Shown here piece by piece: positions 8,083-16,737 of a DNA stretch of 64,000 nt. Where the stretch lies: positions 1,364,001 through 1,428,000 of the forward strand of contig NZ_BAABWX010000001.1 in assembly GCF_040364665.1 (NCBI RefSeq), read 5' to 3'. The notes under the pieces were generated by a model. It ran no database searches. It had not been told where the DNA came from and saw only the letters and a list, made by a program, of their open reading frames with translations. Origin of the DNA: Cognatishimia sp. WU-CL00825. GTDB lineage: Bacteria; Pseudomonadota; Alphaproteobacteria; Rhodobacterales; Rhodobacteraceae. The position numbers and the translations under genes are program-made. How positions within the stretch are numbered: position 1 is the first letter of the stretch; each line of letters opens with the position of its first letter.

Positions 8083-9518
8083 AGCTGCACCGTAACCCAT
8101 TTCAGTTCTGTCATTGCTTCCATATCGGCATCCGTGCCCTCCCGCCCAACACCGGATTCTCCGTTGCCTCCAAATGGCACATGCGCCTCGTCATGGATGG
8201 TCGGCCCATTTATGTGGCACATCCCAGCACCAATATTTTGCGCAAAATGGAAAGCTTTATTGATGTCTTTGGTGAAGATCGCCGAGGACAGGCCGTACTC
8301 TGAATCATTTGCCTTTTCGAGCCCTTCCTCATAGCTATCAATTGGATAGATGGAGCTCACAGGTCCAAAGGTTTCGCTTTTGCAAACCGTCATTTCTTCG
8401 GTCACGTCGGTCAAAAGCGTTGCCTGACAACGATTGCCTTCCCAATTGCCACCGGCAACGATATTCGCACCCTTAGCAACCGCATCTTGGATGTGATCGG
8501 CCACTCGCTTCCGCTGTCTCTCGGAGATAATTGGAGCAATAACAGTCTTTGGGTCACGAAGATCACCCATTCCAATTTTGGTTGCCACCATTGAAAAACG
8601 CTCGACGAACTCGTCATAGAGTGGACGTTCTACATAGAAGCGACTTGAGCCTATGCAGGCTTGGCCAGCAAACATGTAAATCGAACGCGCAGCGAGTGGC
8701 ACTACTTCATTCAAGTCCGCGTCCGCGAGAATTACGGTTGGGCTTTTACCCCCTAACTCCAGCGTGTTCGGTGTCTTGTTCTTCGCACAAATCTCATTAA
8801 TGTGCTGACCGACAACTGATGACCCGGTGAAGGTCACAAAATCCACGTCCTTATGCCCCGTCAGATCGTCGCCGATTTCGTGCCCAAAGCCCGTGACGAC
8901 ATTGTACGCGCCGGGTGGAAAACCGGCTTCGGCCACGATCTCAGCAAAGAGAACTGTTAGATGCGGTGCCATTTCGGAAGGGAGATGTACAACGGTATTT
9001 CCCACTGCCAGAGCATTAGCCACTAGCCGGGTGGTTTTAATCAATGGTACGTTGAACGGCGTGATGACAGCCACTACACCAAGCGGCTCTCGAATAGACA
9101 TTGAAAACTTGCCCGGAGCATCAGAAGGAATGGTCTCCCCACGCACATTTCGGCAGATACCCGCCGCTGCACGGATCATAGTCAGGCCCTTGTCAAACTC
9201 AAACATGGCCTTTTGGAACGGAGAACCAATTTCATCCACAAGGCAGTTGATGAGTTCATCTTTGCGCTGTTCCATGATTTCTGCAACGCGGAGCAACCAA
9301 AGTTCGCGCTCTTTGGGCAGGGTTTTCTTATATCCTGGGAACGCCTCTTTTGCAGCTCCCACCGCTTTGCGCATATCTGCACTGCTCCCTTTGGCCGCAA
9401 GAGTATAAAGCCTGTCATCCAGCGGGTTTAAATCCTCAAACGTTGCACCATCTTCGGCATCGACCCACGCGCCACCAATAAAGTGTTGAAGCGAGGTAAT
9501 TGTTGTTTTGGTGTCCAT
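8079..9518 (-). CDS. NAD(P)-dependent aldehyde dehydrogenase (aromatic-aldehyde type)
   Basis: A 479-residue aldehyde dehydrogenase of normal length. The catalytic residues are visible: Asn in TPFNVPL, Glu in LELGGKSP, Cys in GQACIGSSR, and the late ETFGPV loop. The closest remembered relatives are vanillin, benzaldehyde and salicylaldehyde dehydrogenases, so an aromatic aldehyde is a likely substrate; the sequence does not prove it. AGGAGC precedes the start. It lies between dctM and GST-A in the leftward operon and may deliver an aromatic acid to the protocatechuate branch. Confidence 0.85.
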   Translation of the reverse strand: MDTKTTITSLQHFIGGAWVDAEDGATFEDLNPLDDRLYTLAAKGSSADMRKAVGAAKEAFPGYKKTLPKERELWLLRVAEIMEQRKDELINCLVDEIGSPFQKAMFEFDKGLTMIRAAAGICRNVRGETIPSDAPGKFSMSIREPLGVVAVITPFNVPLIKTTRLVANALAVGNTVVHLPSEMAPHLTVLFAEIVAEAGFPPGAYNVVTGFGHEIGDDLTGHKDVDFVTFTGSSVVGQHINEICAKNKTPNTLELGGKSPTVILADADLNEVVPLAARSIYMFAGQACIGSSRFYVERPLYDEFVERFSMVATKIGMGDLRDPKTVIAPIISERQRKRVADHIQDAVAKGANIVAGGNWEGNRCQATLLTDVTEEMTVCKSETFGPVSSIYPIDSYEEGLEKANDSEYGLSSAIFTKDINKAFHFAQNIGAGMCHINGPTIHDEAHVPFGGNGESGVGREGTDADMEAMTELKWVTVQL

Positions 9519-9536
9519 TTTTAGCTCCTAGATTTG

Positions 9537-10898
9537 CTATCCGCCGACAACGGCTTGCGGTAAGAACAGCGCGATTTGCGGGAAGAGGATGAGAAGACCA
9601 ATCATCGCAACCATGGCGAACCAGAAAGGCCAGATTCCACGGAAGATGTGGCTCATGGGCACATCCGGGGCGATGGACTTCACAATGAAGACGTTGATTC
9701 CAACGGGCGGGCTGATCATGCCCATCTCGAGCACGATTACCACGATGATGCCGAACCAGATCAGGTCCCAGTCCAGGGCAACGGCGATTGGGATCACCAC
9801 CGGAATGGTCAACACCAGCATAGCCATGGCTTCAAGGAACATGCCAAGAAACATATAGATTAGAACGACGATCAAAAGAATGCCGATTTCACCAATTGGA
9901 AGCGACGTCAGAATAGTAACCAATTGGGCGGGTAGTTCCGTCAGTGACATGAAAGGAATAAACACGAATGCACCGATGATGATCATGAAGACGGTTGCAG
10001 TTGCATTCATCGTTTCAACGATCACAGCCTTTGAAGCTTTCCATTTCAATGAACGGCGCCAAGCGGCCACCAGAAAGGTGAAAAAGGCACCAACCGAAGA
10101 AGCTTCAACAGGTGTAAAGAAACCCGTGTACATGCCGCCAATGGTCACGAGAACTACTGCGATAATTGGAACGGCACGCCACAATGAAGCGATTCTTTCT
10201 GCACGATCAAAGCGTTCACCACGCGGACCGGCCTCAGGATTGCGCACCACAACGAAATAGATCGCTCCGATGAACAGCAGGGTCAAGATGATGCCTGGGA
10301 ACACTCCTGCCATGAAGAGCCGTCCAATCGATTGCTCTGTCAGCACCGCATAGATGATCATGCCCCCTGAAGGAGGGATCAAAAACCCCAGTGTGCCCCC
10401 TGCTGCAACAGAGCCAGTGGCGAGGCTATCGGAGTATTTATAACGTTTCATTTCCGGTAGAGCCACACGACCCATGGTGACTGCAGATGCCAGTGACGAT
10501 CCCGAAAGCGCCGCAAATCCAGCACAGGCGGCGATGGTTGCTGAAGCTAAACCGCCACGCAAGTGGCCCATCCAACGATATGCTGCTGCGAACAAGTCGT
10601 TAGACATGCCAGAAACGCCTGCTAAGTTCCCCATCAGTATGAACATCGGGATAACCAATAGGTTATAGTTTGAAGCAGCCTCAAAGGTTTCACCAGCTAT
10701 ATTGGAGTATGCGACTTTAAATCCGCGCGCCCAAGCCTGGTCTTCAGCCATTCCCACGGCGATAAACTTGTTTGCGTTGGCTATGATTGTGCCAACAAAT
10801 CCGACGCCTAGCATCGACAGCGCAACGGGCATCCGAAGTGCCAAAAGAACAAAAAGGCTCAGCAGGCCCAATAGGCCTAGAAGCGTCATGCTAATCAC
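9537..10898 (-). CDS. TRAP transporter large permease (DctM family)
   Basis: A 453-residue very hydrophobic protein with roughly twelve membrane segments and typical DctM motifs (GGTLGFLIPPSGGMIIYAV, and SPPVGINVFIVKS near the C-terminus). It is the channel-forming subunit of a sodium-driven TRAP uptake system. Its start overlaps the stop of dctQ by 4 nt (ATGA). It works with the DctQ subunit upstream and one or both binding proteins further up the operon; the substrate is probably an organic acid. Confidence 0.93.
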   Translation of the reverse strand: MISMTLLGLLGLLSLFVLLALRMPVALSMLGVGFVGTIIANANKFIAVGMAEDQAWARGFKVAYSNIAGETFEAASNYNLLVIPMFILMGNLAGVSGMSNDLFAAAYRWMGHLRGGLASATIAACAGFAALSGSSLASAVTMGRVALPEMKRYKYSDSLATGSVAAGGTLGFLIPPSGGMIIYAVLTEQSIGRLFMAGVFPGIILTLLFIGAIYFVVVRNPEAGPRGERFDRAERIASLWRAVPIIAVVLVTIGGMYTGFFTPVEASSVGAFFTFLVAAWRRSLKWKASKAVIVETMNATATVFMIIIGAFVFIPFMSLTELPAQLVTILTSLPIGEIGILLIVVLIYMFLGMFLEAMAMLVLTIPVVIPIAVALDWDLIWFGIIVVIVLEMGMISPPVGINVFIVKSIAPDVPMSHIFRGIWPFWFAMVAMIGLLILFPQIALFLPQAVVGG

Positions 10899-11434
10899 AG
10901 TTCGCCCTCCCCAATTTTCAATTTCACGACCTGGTCAGACTGCATTAGTTGCCAGATATCGAGCACCAGCACCAAGGCATAGAACGACGACGAGGCCGCT
11001 AGAAGGTAGTAGAATGGTTCAAACGAGATCAGAAGCTGCTGAGTGGTTTCGCCAAAGCGCACGGCGTTTTGACCAGCGTGCAATAGTTGTTGTGCCATCA
11101 CGCAAAGAAGTCCAAAGCCAAGTAGCTTGACTGCTATCATGGACCATTTTGCGAAGCCTTTGGACATGCGCGCCTCAAGTACTTCTATCTCGATATGGGC
11201 CCCGGTTCGCGCTCCTAGAGGGATGGACAGCGCCACTATTACGACAAGCGACAAGATCAAAAGATCCTCTGCACCGACAATAGGAGAGTTCAGCGCCTTG
11301 CGCATGATCAGGACGTTCCAAACCGAGAAGCCAGTCATGAACACAAGGGTCAGCCCGCCACAGAACAGGGATACCCAAGTCAAAACTCGGTCAAGTTGCT
11401 CTATTAAGGGAAATTTTTCGATTTCGCTCGACAT
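10895..11434 (-). CDS. TRAP transporter small permease (DctQ family)
   Basis: A 179-residue protein with four predicted membrane segments (about residues 18-38, 50-68, 90-112 and 130-152) and the conserved stretch LGARTGAHIEIEVL between helices 2 and 3, typical of DctQ. It is the small membrane subunit of the TRAP system encoded with dctM. A GAGG ribosome site precedes the ATG. It lies directly after GST-B, an unusual gene order because a soluble enzyme separates the binding-protein genes from the permeases. Confidence 0.9.
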   Translation of the reverse strand: MSSEIEKFPLIEQLDRVLTWVSLFCGGLTLVFMTGFSVWNVLIMRKALNSPIVGAEDLLILSLVVIVALSIPLGARTGAHIEIEVLEARMSKGFAKWSMIAVKLLGFGLLCVMAQQLLHAGQNAVRFGETTQQLLISFEPFYYLLAASSSFYALVLVLDIWQLMQSDQVVKLKIGEGEL

Positions 11435-11453
11435 AAGTGCCTCGATTTCTTGG

Positions 11454-12215
11454 TCAAACTTGAGAAAAGTCAGGACACCACTTTAGGACGCCTTGTTGAT
11501 AGCTTTCTTTGGTTTGGAATGCTGCAGCCCACTTTTGGACATTCGGAAATTTCCCGAAGTCATACCCACAGGCGTCGATAACGAAGTGGAGTGGGATCCA
11601 CGAAATATCTGCCAGTGTAAACTGGTCGCCCATAATCCAATTGCGACCCTCCAAGGTCATTTCGAGCTTGGCAAAACACGCTCCCAAAATCGCCTTGGCT
11701 TTGTCGAAATCACTGGTACTGAAGCTTTTGTCTCCAGAGTGTTTGTCATGAAACTCTTTCAGTTCCTGATTCTTTTGTAGCGCGTCGTATTTTGCTTGTT
11801 CTTCCGCAGTTTTCTTAATCTTTGCGGCCATTTTTGTTGCATAAACGTATGGCTTGCACGCTGGCACGTGTATCGCTGCCGCTAAATGCAACCACTCCAT
11901 CATTTCGTCATTGTTTTCAGCGCGCAACGAGGGCTCCGGATAGACATCATCCAGGTAGTCAATAATATCATTTGACTCGATGTGAACCACGCCGTTGTCG
12001 ATCAAAGTCGGCACCAAACCATTCGGGTTAATACCAAAATACTCTTCGGTTATGTTCTCCTTTTTCAGTAGATCGAGATGATGACTTTCCCAATCCAGTC
12101 CTTTTTCGATCAAAGCTATCCGTACTCTCATTGAGCAATTTGAAATCGCACCGTGATAAAGGTGCAGCCCCTCAAAAGACTCTACCGATTTGTTTGAAGG
12201 AACAATAACGACCAT
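11454..12215 (-). CDS. Glutathione S-transferase, copy B
   Basis: A 253-residue GST, clearly diverged from copy A. The thioredoxin half has LYHGAISNCSMRVRIALIEKG (as LYHGAISNCSM then RVRIALIEKG), GLVPTLI and ESNDIIDYLDD; the C-terminal helical half has FTLADISWIPLHFV. AGGGAG precedes the ATG at 12215, so I preferred it to a start 12 codons upstream. It is placed between dctP and dctQ in one transcription unit, so its substrate is likely to be the imported compound or its first product. Confidence 0.8.
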   Translation of the reverse strand: MVVIVPSNKSVESFEGLHLYHGAISNCSMRVRIALIEKGLDWESHHLDLLKKENITEEYFGINPNGLVPTLIDNGVVHIESNDIIDYLDDVYPEPSLRAENNDEMMEWLHLAAAIHVPACKPYVYATKMAAKIKKTAEEQAKYDALQKNQELKEFHDKHSGDKSFSTSDFDKAKAILGACFAKLEMTLEGRNWIMGDQFTLADISWIPLHFVIDACGYDFGKFPNVQKWAAAFQTKESYQQGVLKWCPDFSQV

Positions 12216-12346
12216 TGCAGAACTCCCTTTCAGAATTGCCGTGCATGACACAAAAACATCTTGGAACTGGATTGCTTACAATCCGACGCCAAAAAGTTAT
12301 TGGCGGATAGGTGCCGCGCTGTAACCCGCGACACCATTCCGGTACG

Positions 12347-13366
12347 CTACTGGTTCAGCGCTCCATATATTTCTCTAGCGTTAGAAACACCGCGCGAGGC
12401 GTAGTCGGCATAGATTTGTTCCATGCCCGCGGCGGCAGCGGCTTCCATTTTGGCGCGCTCCTCCGCCGAAACCTCGATCCACTCGACATTGAGCTTTCCT
12501 TCTGCGATCCGCTCGTCTTTCCACTTCAAGGCCGATTCATCCGCGTCTTGAAACGAGCGAGCGAGCTCAATCGAAAACGGCAATCCAGAAATTTCATCGA
12601 TAATCGCTCTATGCGCGTCACTTAGATTTTGGTAACGCTCTTTGTTCATCACAAAAAAGACCGGATTGAATGTGGCTGGAGTGTTGACGACGGCAAAGTC
12701 AGCCACCTCATCAAGATTCCAGGGCGGCATGATATTGTTTATCGAAGAAATAGCTCCATCAATCGTTCCAGTGCTAAGCGCAGTGTAGTGTTCGGTTGGA
12801 TCTAACTGAACAGGTACCGCCCCCATCCCCTTTATTACCGGCGCAGTCATCGCAGCCCAGGGTACGATTTTGGCCCCCTTCATACCTTCGATTGTAGAGA
12901 CATTTTTGGTAGAGATTATCATCCCACCAGCGGGGTTTCCAACGGCAAGAACTTTCACGTCGGACCATTCGTCCGCCATGTGTTCTTCGAAGATGGTCCA
13001 CATCCTCTCAGTAGAATCGATCGCATCAACCGCCTTTCCAGGCAAGATTGCCAACATCGTCTTTGGAAAGATCGTGGGTGTCGAAGCTGCAATTCCAAAA
13101 GTGATGTCCGCCACCCCTTCGACCGCGCGCTTGTATTGTTGCGTCGGGCCCGCACCAAGCTGTCCTGCGGGGTACAACTTCATGGTAAGCGTCCCCCCGG
13201 ATCGTTCTTCGATCTCTTTTTCAAACCATGCCAACGCACCCGTTACAGTTTCATGACTTGGCGGTACAAATGTTGCCACGCTCAGCTCTTCAGCCTTTGC
13301 AGTTAAGCCAGTCAAGCTTAAGGTGCTGATCAAGGCTACAGTCAGCCCCAGATTGTTGAGTGTCAT
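12347..13366 (-). CDS. TRAP substrate-binding protein (DctP family), copy 2
   Basis: A 339-residue periplasmic protein with a signal peptide (cleavage near TAKAEE, about residue 25). It has the DctP pattern: LTMKLYPAGQLGAGP near the N-terminus, GMKGAKIVPW mid-chain, and a conserved Arg-region binding cleft. AAGGAGG is located just before the ATG at 13366. It is a paralog of the gene directly upstream, sharing long identical blocks and the same C-terminal EIYGALNQ. It captures the substrate for DctQM. Confidence 0.92.
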   Translation of the reverse strand: MTLNNLGLTVALISTLSLTGLTAKAEELSVATFVPPSHETVTGALAWFEKEIEERSGGTLTMKLYPAGQLGAGPTQQYKRAVEGVADITFGIAASTPTIFPKTMLAILPGKAVDAIDSTERMWTIFEEHMADEWSDVKVLAVGNPAGGMIISTKNVSTIEGMKGAKIVPWAAMTAPVIKGMGAVPVQLDPTEHYTALSTGTIDGAISSINNIMPPWNLDEVADFAVVNTPATFNPVFFVMNKERYQNLSDAHRAIIDEISGLPFSIELARSFQDADESALKWKDERIAEGKLNVEWIEVSAEERAKMEAAAAAGMEQIYADYASRGVSNAREIYGALNQ

Positions 13367-13427
13367 TGTATAATCCTCCTTCAGATAGCGCGCCGAGAGC
13401 CAAGCTCGGGACACAATACTTGGTGAT

Positions 13428-14438
13428 CTACTGGTTAAGCGCTCCGTAGATTTCTTGAGCATTTGAGATCCCGCGCTTCTTGTAGTCGGCGAAGATGACC
13501 TCTAGCCCATCGGCAACAGCGGCATCCATTTTGGCGCGCTCTGCTTCTGAAACCACAATCCACTCGTAGTTTTTGCCGGTTGTTTCGGAGATGATCTTCT
13601 TGGACACCTCATCAGCCCCATCAAAGCTTTTCGCAAGTTCAAGCGACATAGGAAGGCCCGCCAACTCGTCGATTATCGCTCGATGCCCATCAGACAAGCT
13701 CATGTAGCGCTCTTTGTTCATCACGGCATAGGTCACAGCGAAAGACGTAGGTACGTTTTCTACGACATACCCAGAAACATCCCAGAAATTCCAAGGCGCA
13801 GTAATATTGTTGTAAGAGGCCGTGGTCGCATCAATAGTGCCAGTGCTTAGTCCGGTATACATTTCTGTAACGGGCATCTGCACAGGAACAGCACCCAACG
13901 CCTCGATGATTGGAGATGTCATCGCGGCAAAAGGCACGATTTTCGCACCCTTCATACCATCCAGCGTGGAGACATTCCGTGTTGCAGCAAGAAGACTGCC
14001 CGCAACGGTTCCAACTGCCAAAACCTTCACATCACTATATTCGTCTGCCAGGTGCTCATCAAAAATATTCCATATCGCACGGGTCGACTGATCTGCTGTA
14101 TCAGCTGTCCCCGGCAGAATGCCCAGCATGGTTTTTGGGAAGAGCGTCGGCGTATACGCAGAAACACCGAAAGTGATGTCTGCGACGCCTTCTACAGCAC
14201 GTTTATACTGTTGAACCGGGCCGGCCCCCAATTGACCTGCAGGATAGAGCTTCATGGTCAATGTGCCACCAGAGCGGCGCTGAACTTCTTCGCCAAACCA
14301 TTTGAACATTCCGGTATTTGTATGATGTTGCGGCGGCAGGAAAGTTGCGACGCTAATTTCTTCACTTACAGCAGTTTGCGCAGTAACGCTCAGGCCCAAT
14401 GCCAGCGTAACATTCAGTATAAAACGCGAAAGTTTCAT
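13428..14438 (-). CDS. TRAP substrate-binding protein (DctP family), copy 1
   Basis: A 336-residue periplasmic binding protein with a signal peptide ending near TAVSEE. It shares blocks such as QQYKRAVEGVADITFG and LSTGTIDA with copy 2, so the pair arose by tandem duplication. GGGAGGA precedes the ATG at 14438. It is the first gene of the leftward operon, immediately downstream of the GntR operator region. Two binding proteins for one DctQM pair may widen the substrate range, or one copy may be redundant. Confidence 0.92.
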   Translation of the reverse strand: MKLSRFILNVTLALGLSVTAQTAVSEEISVATFLPPQHHTNTGMFKWFGEEVQRRSGGTLTMKLYPAGQLGAGPVQQYKRAVEGVADITFGVSAYTPTLFPKTMLGILPGTADTADQSTRAIWNIFDEHLADEYSDVKVLAVGTVAGSLLAATRNVSTLDGMKGAKIVPFAAMTSPIIEALGAVPVQMPVTEMYTGLSTGTIDATTASYNNITAPWNFWDVSGYVVENVPTSFAVTYAVMNKERYMSLSDGHRAIIDELAGLPMSLELAKSFDGADEVSKKIISETTGKNYEWIVVSEAERAKMDAAVADGLEVIFADYKKRGISNAQEIYGALNQ

Positions 14439-14478
14439 TGTTGTCCTCCCTAGGGGTAAAGCGAGCCGCATTCCGTCT

Positions 14479-14692
14479 TGGGATCCCATCACAAATCAAG
14501 ATTCCCAATTTTTTCGACTCACATCGAATGCTAGCGAGTTAACACGATTATGGGATCCCAAATCAAGGAAAAACTTCGAATAACTGTGATATTTACCGTT
14601 AAAATATCATTTCAGGATCCTTTAATGAGCGAGAAACCCGTTATGTAACTGCGTATTTCCAACATATTCAACCTCTTGACTTTGGGATCCCA
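14479..14692. promoter_or_regulatory. Three-copy GntR operator region (TGGGATCCCA)
   Basis: The perfect 10-bp palindrome TGGGATCCCA occurs at 14479-14488, 14551-14560 and 14683-14692, all in the 257-bp gap between the divergent TRAP operon and the GntR gene. A partial copy (CAGGATCCTT) lies near 14613. FCD-type GntR regulators bind palindromes of this kind. The last copy abuts the regulator start, which suggests autoregulation; the other two probably control the operon. Binding is inferred. Confidence 0.75.
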
Positions 14693-14695
14693 TGC

Positions 14696-15448
14696 ATGAT
14701 GAATGACAACATGGAATCTATTGACACAGCACTCGCCACGCGCATTCGGCGTGACATTATGATGGGCACCTTCGACGAAGGAGGTCGCCTATCTGAAGCA
14801 CGACTTAGCGAAATCTACGAGGTTTCGCGTACACCAATTAGACTGGCTTTACGCATATTAGAGCGCGAGCGCCTCATCCGCCGAGGTGAAGGACGCGGCT
14901 ATACAGTCGTGAGCCCGACCGTGGAAGAGATTCTACAAGCAGTACAGGTCCGCGGACACTTGGAAAGTCTCGCAGCACGCCTTATGGCGCAGTCCGAGAC
15001 TCGCTGCCAGCACCTGCCAAACATGGCAAAAGCGATTGAGACAATAGATATCGTACTTAGAAATGGCCTATTAGGCGATTCCGCCAAACGTGAAGCTCAG
15101 GCAGCTAACAGGGTCTTTCATACTTCAATCTTAAATGCCTGCGAGAACGACTACGTGGGCTTTGCCTGCGAGCAGATCAGTCACTTGCCCATGCTTGCAG
15201 CTGGATCCATGGTCTTCGATCGCACCACAATTCAATCTTCAGATCCAATGGAGAGTGGGCTGTTCAGGCTCCATCTTGGAAATGCGCAACACCAGGTGAT
15301 TTATGAGGCAATTGAAAAAGGTGATGCGGTTCGTGCAGAAGGTATGATGCGAGAGCATTCACACACAATGGTGGACTATATCCGTACCTTTGAACGGAAA
15401 GACGACAGCCTAACAGTTGCGGACTTGGTTGCATACTCAGAGGGCTAA
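14696..15448 (+). CDS. GntR-family transcriptional regulator (FadR/FCD subfamily)
   Basis: A 250-residue regulator. The N-terminal winged helix (about residues 10-75) has the GntR pattern LSEARLSEIYEVSRTPIRLAL, here split as LSEARLSEIYEV and SRTPIRLAL, followed by RGEGRGYTV. The C-terminal all-helical ligand-binding domain (about 80-225) has the FCD metal-site histidines, as in FHTSILNA and HLGNAQHQVIYEAI. It is divergent from the TRAP/GST operon and should respond to the imported compound or a product. The start is uncertain: ATG at 14696 or 14711. Confidence 0.88.
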   Translation: MMNDNMESIDTALATRIRRDIMMGTFDEGGRLSEARLSEIYEVSRTPIRLALRILERERLIRRGEGRGYTVVSPTVEEILQAVQVRGHLESLAARLMAQSETRCQHLPNMAKAIETIDIVLRNGLLGDSAKREAQAANRVFHTSILNACENDYVGFACEQISHLPMLAAGSMVFDRTTIQSSDPMESGLFRLHLGNAQHQVIYEAIEKGDAVRAEGMMREHSHTMVDYIRTFERKDDSLTVADLVAYSEG

Positions 15449-15639
15449 TCCACAATTACACTCATGTATATTGTGGCCAAATCCTCTTTTGGGACGAAAT
15501 ATCGACGCAAGGTCGCTCCATTGATGATTTTTTTCCCTTTGTCTGCGAAAAAAGCCGAAAGATCACTGAAGCTCAATGAGCTTTCTTTAGGTTATTAAGC
15601 TTACAAGACCAACTGGCTACCTCATAAGATTTTAAATGG

Positions 15640-16698
15640 CTACGACCCAACGCGAGAAATCTCGTCCAACTGCGAAACCGCAATCTGCAGCGCCCTGCCC
15701 GTAGTGCAAACCATGGCAGGGAGAACCATCCACTCCAATGTCCATGCGCTGCCCGAACGCTCCTGTTCGTGGATCAATGCATTGTGCATAAGAGCAAGCT
15801 GTCCAGCATTGTATTGCGCCAGAGCGATTAACATCTCGGCTTTTACTGGGTTTTGTTTATGCGCCATGGCAGAGCTTGTTCCGCCACCTGATTGGGTGAT
15901 TTCCTCAATGCCCTGCTGTGCCATAAGACATATGTCTTGACCGATTTTCCCAAGACTCCCAGTGACCAGGGACAGCCAGCCTGCGTAGGCTACAAATCGC
16001 GTTCTATCATTGTGCCAAGCATAGCCTGGGTCCGTGAGCCCGAGCCTATTTGCCAAGTCGGCACCAATTTCCACCACCTTATCACGGTTGGCGCTCCGGT
16101 CCCCTGTAGCACCACCGAATTGCAGGACTTGCAAATCACTCCGCATACCTGCCAGGCTATCTCTGTGCCGATAAAGCGGAATGACCCAATTCTCCAGGCG
16201 GTGTCTCACTGTGATTGGTAGAGCGGCCTGCATGCGAGTCCGCCCCATCAGGCTATTGTTGCCTTGAGACTCAATTAGGCGTTCAATACCTGCAATCGCG
16301 GTTTCTAGCCGCGCTGTAAATGTGTCGTTCACTTCTTTCAACGCGAGCACCGTCGCAGTATCAATCAAATCCTGAGAAGTACTCCCGACATGCACCGCCG
16401 GGGTCAAATCAGCCCCTACATGCTTTCTAAGCTGACGCAGGAACTCTGGAACCGGAACACCGTCGATGGGACTAGCCACCTTGATGGCATTCATATCCGG
16501 CGAAAAGCTGTGCATCTTTTTTATCGCAGCCTTCGCGGTACTGACATCCACAGCACCACTCGCAGCAAGTGCTTCACTCAGAGCAATCTCAAAAGCTAAA
16601 AAGCGCGCGAAGGTCCGCCCTGTTTCGAACACTGCTGTCACTTCGGGGTCTTCAAAAAGGGAAGAGAAAAATAGATTGGATTGAGTCAGCGGATTCAC
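15640..16698 (-). CDS. pcaB: 3-carboxy-cis,cis-muconate cycloisomerase
   Basis: A 352-residue enzyme of the fumarase/aspartase superfamily. The signature loop GGGTSSAMAHKQNPV is plain, as are THVGST-like VHVGSTSQDLIDTA and RTRMQAALP. It converts 3-carboxy-cis,cis-muconate to 4-carboxymuconolactone in the cytoplasm. About 350 residues is normal for the alphaproteobacterial short form. The start is GTG. It is the last gene of the pca operon. The 190-bp gap to the GntR gene holds a weak AAGCTC/GAGCTT hairpin and nothing else I recognise. Confidence 0.92.
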   Translation of the reverse strand: MNPLTQSNLFFSSLFEDPEVTAVFETGRTFARFLAFEIALSEALAASGAVDVSTAKAAIKKMHSFSPDMNAIKVASPIDGVPVPEFLRQLRKHVGADLTPAVHVGSTSQDLIDTATVLALKEVNDTFTARLETAIAGIERLIESQGNNSLMGRTRMQAALPITVRHRLENWVIPLYRHRDSLAGMRSDLQVLQFGGATGDRSANRDKVVEIGADLANRLGLTDPGYAWHNDRTRFVAYAGWLSLVTGSLGKIGQDICLMAQQGIEEITQSGGGTSSAMAHKQNPVKAEMLIALAQYNAGQLALMHNALIHEQERSGSAWTLEWMVLPAMVCTTGRALQIAVSQLDEISRVGS

Positions 16699-16737
16699 AA
16701 GGTACTCCGAGGTTGTCTGCCCGATAGTCAGGGAAAA

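Noticed and set aside
14676..14681. TTGACT as a -35 element for the GntR gene
   Set aside because: It is only 14 nt from the first ATG, and no -10 at proper spacing lies before a usable start.
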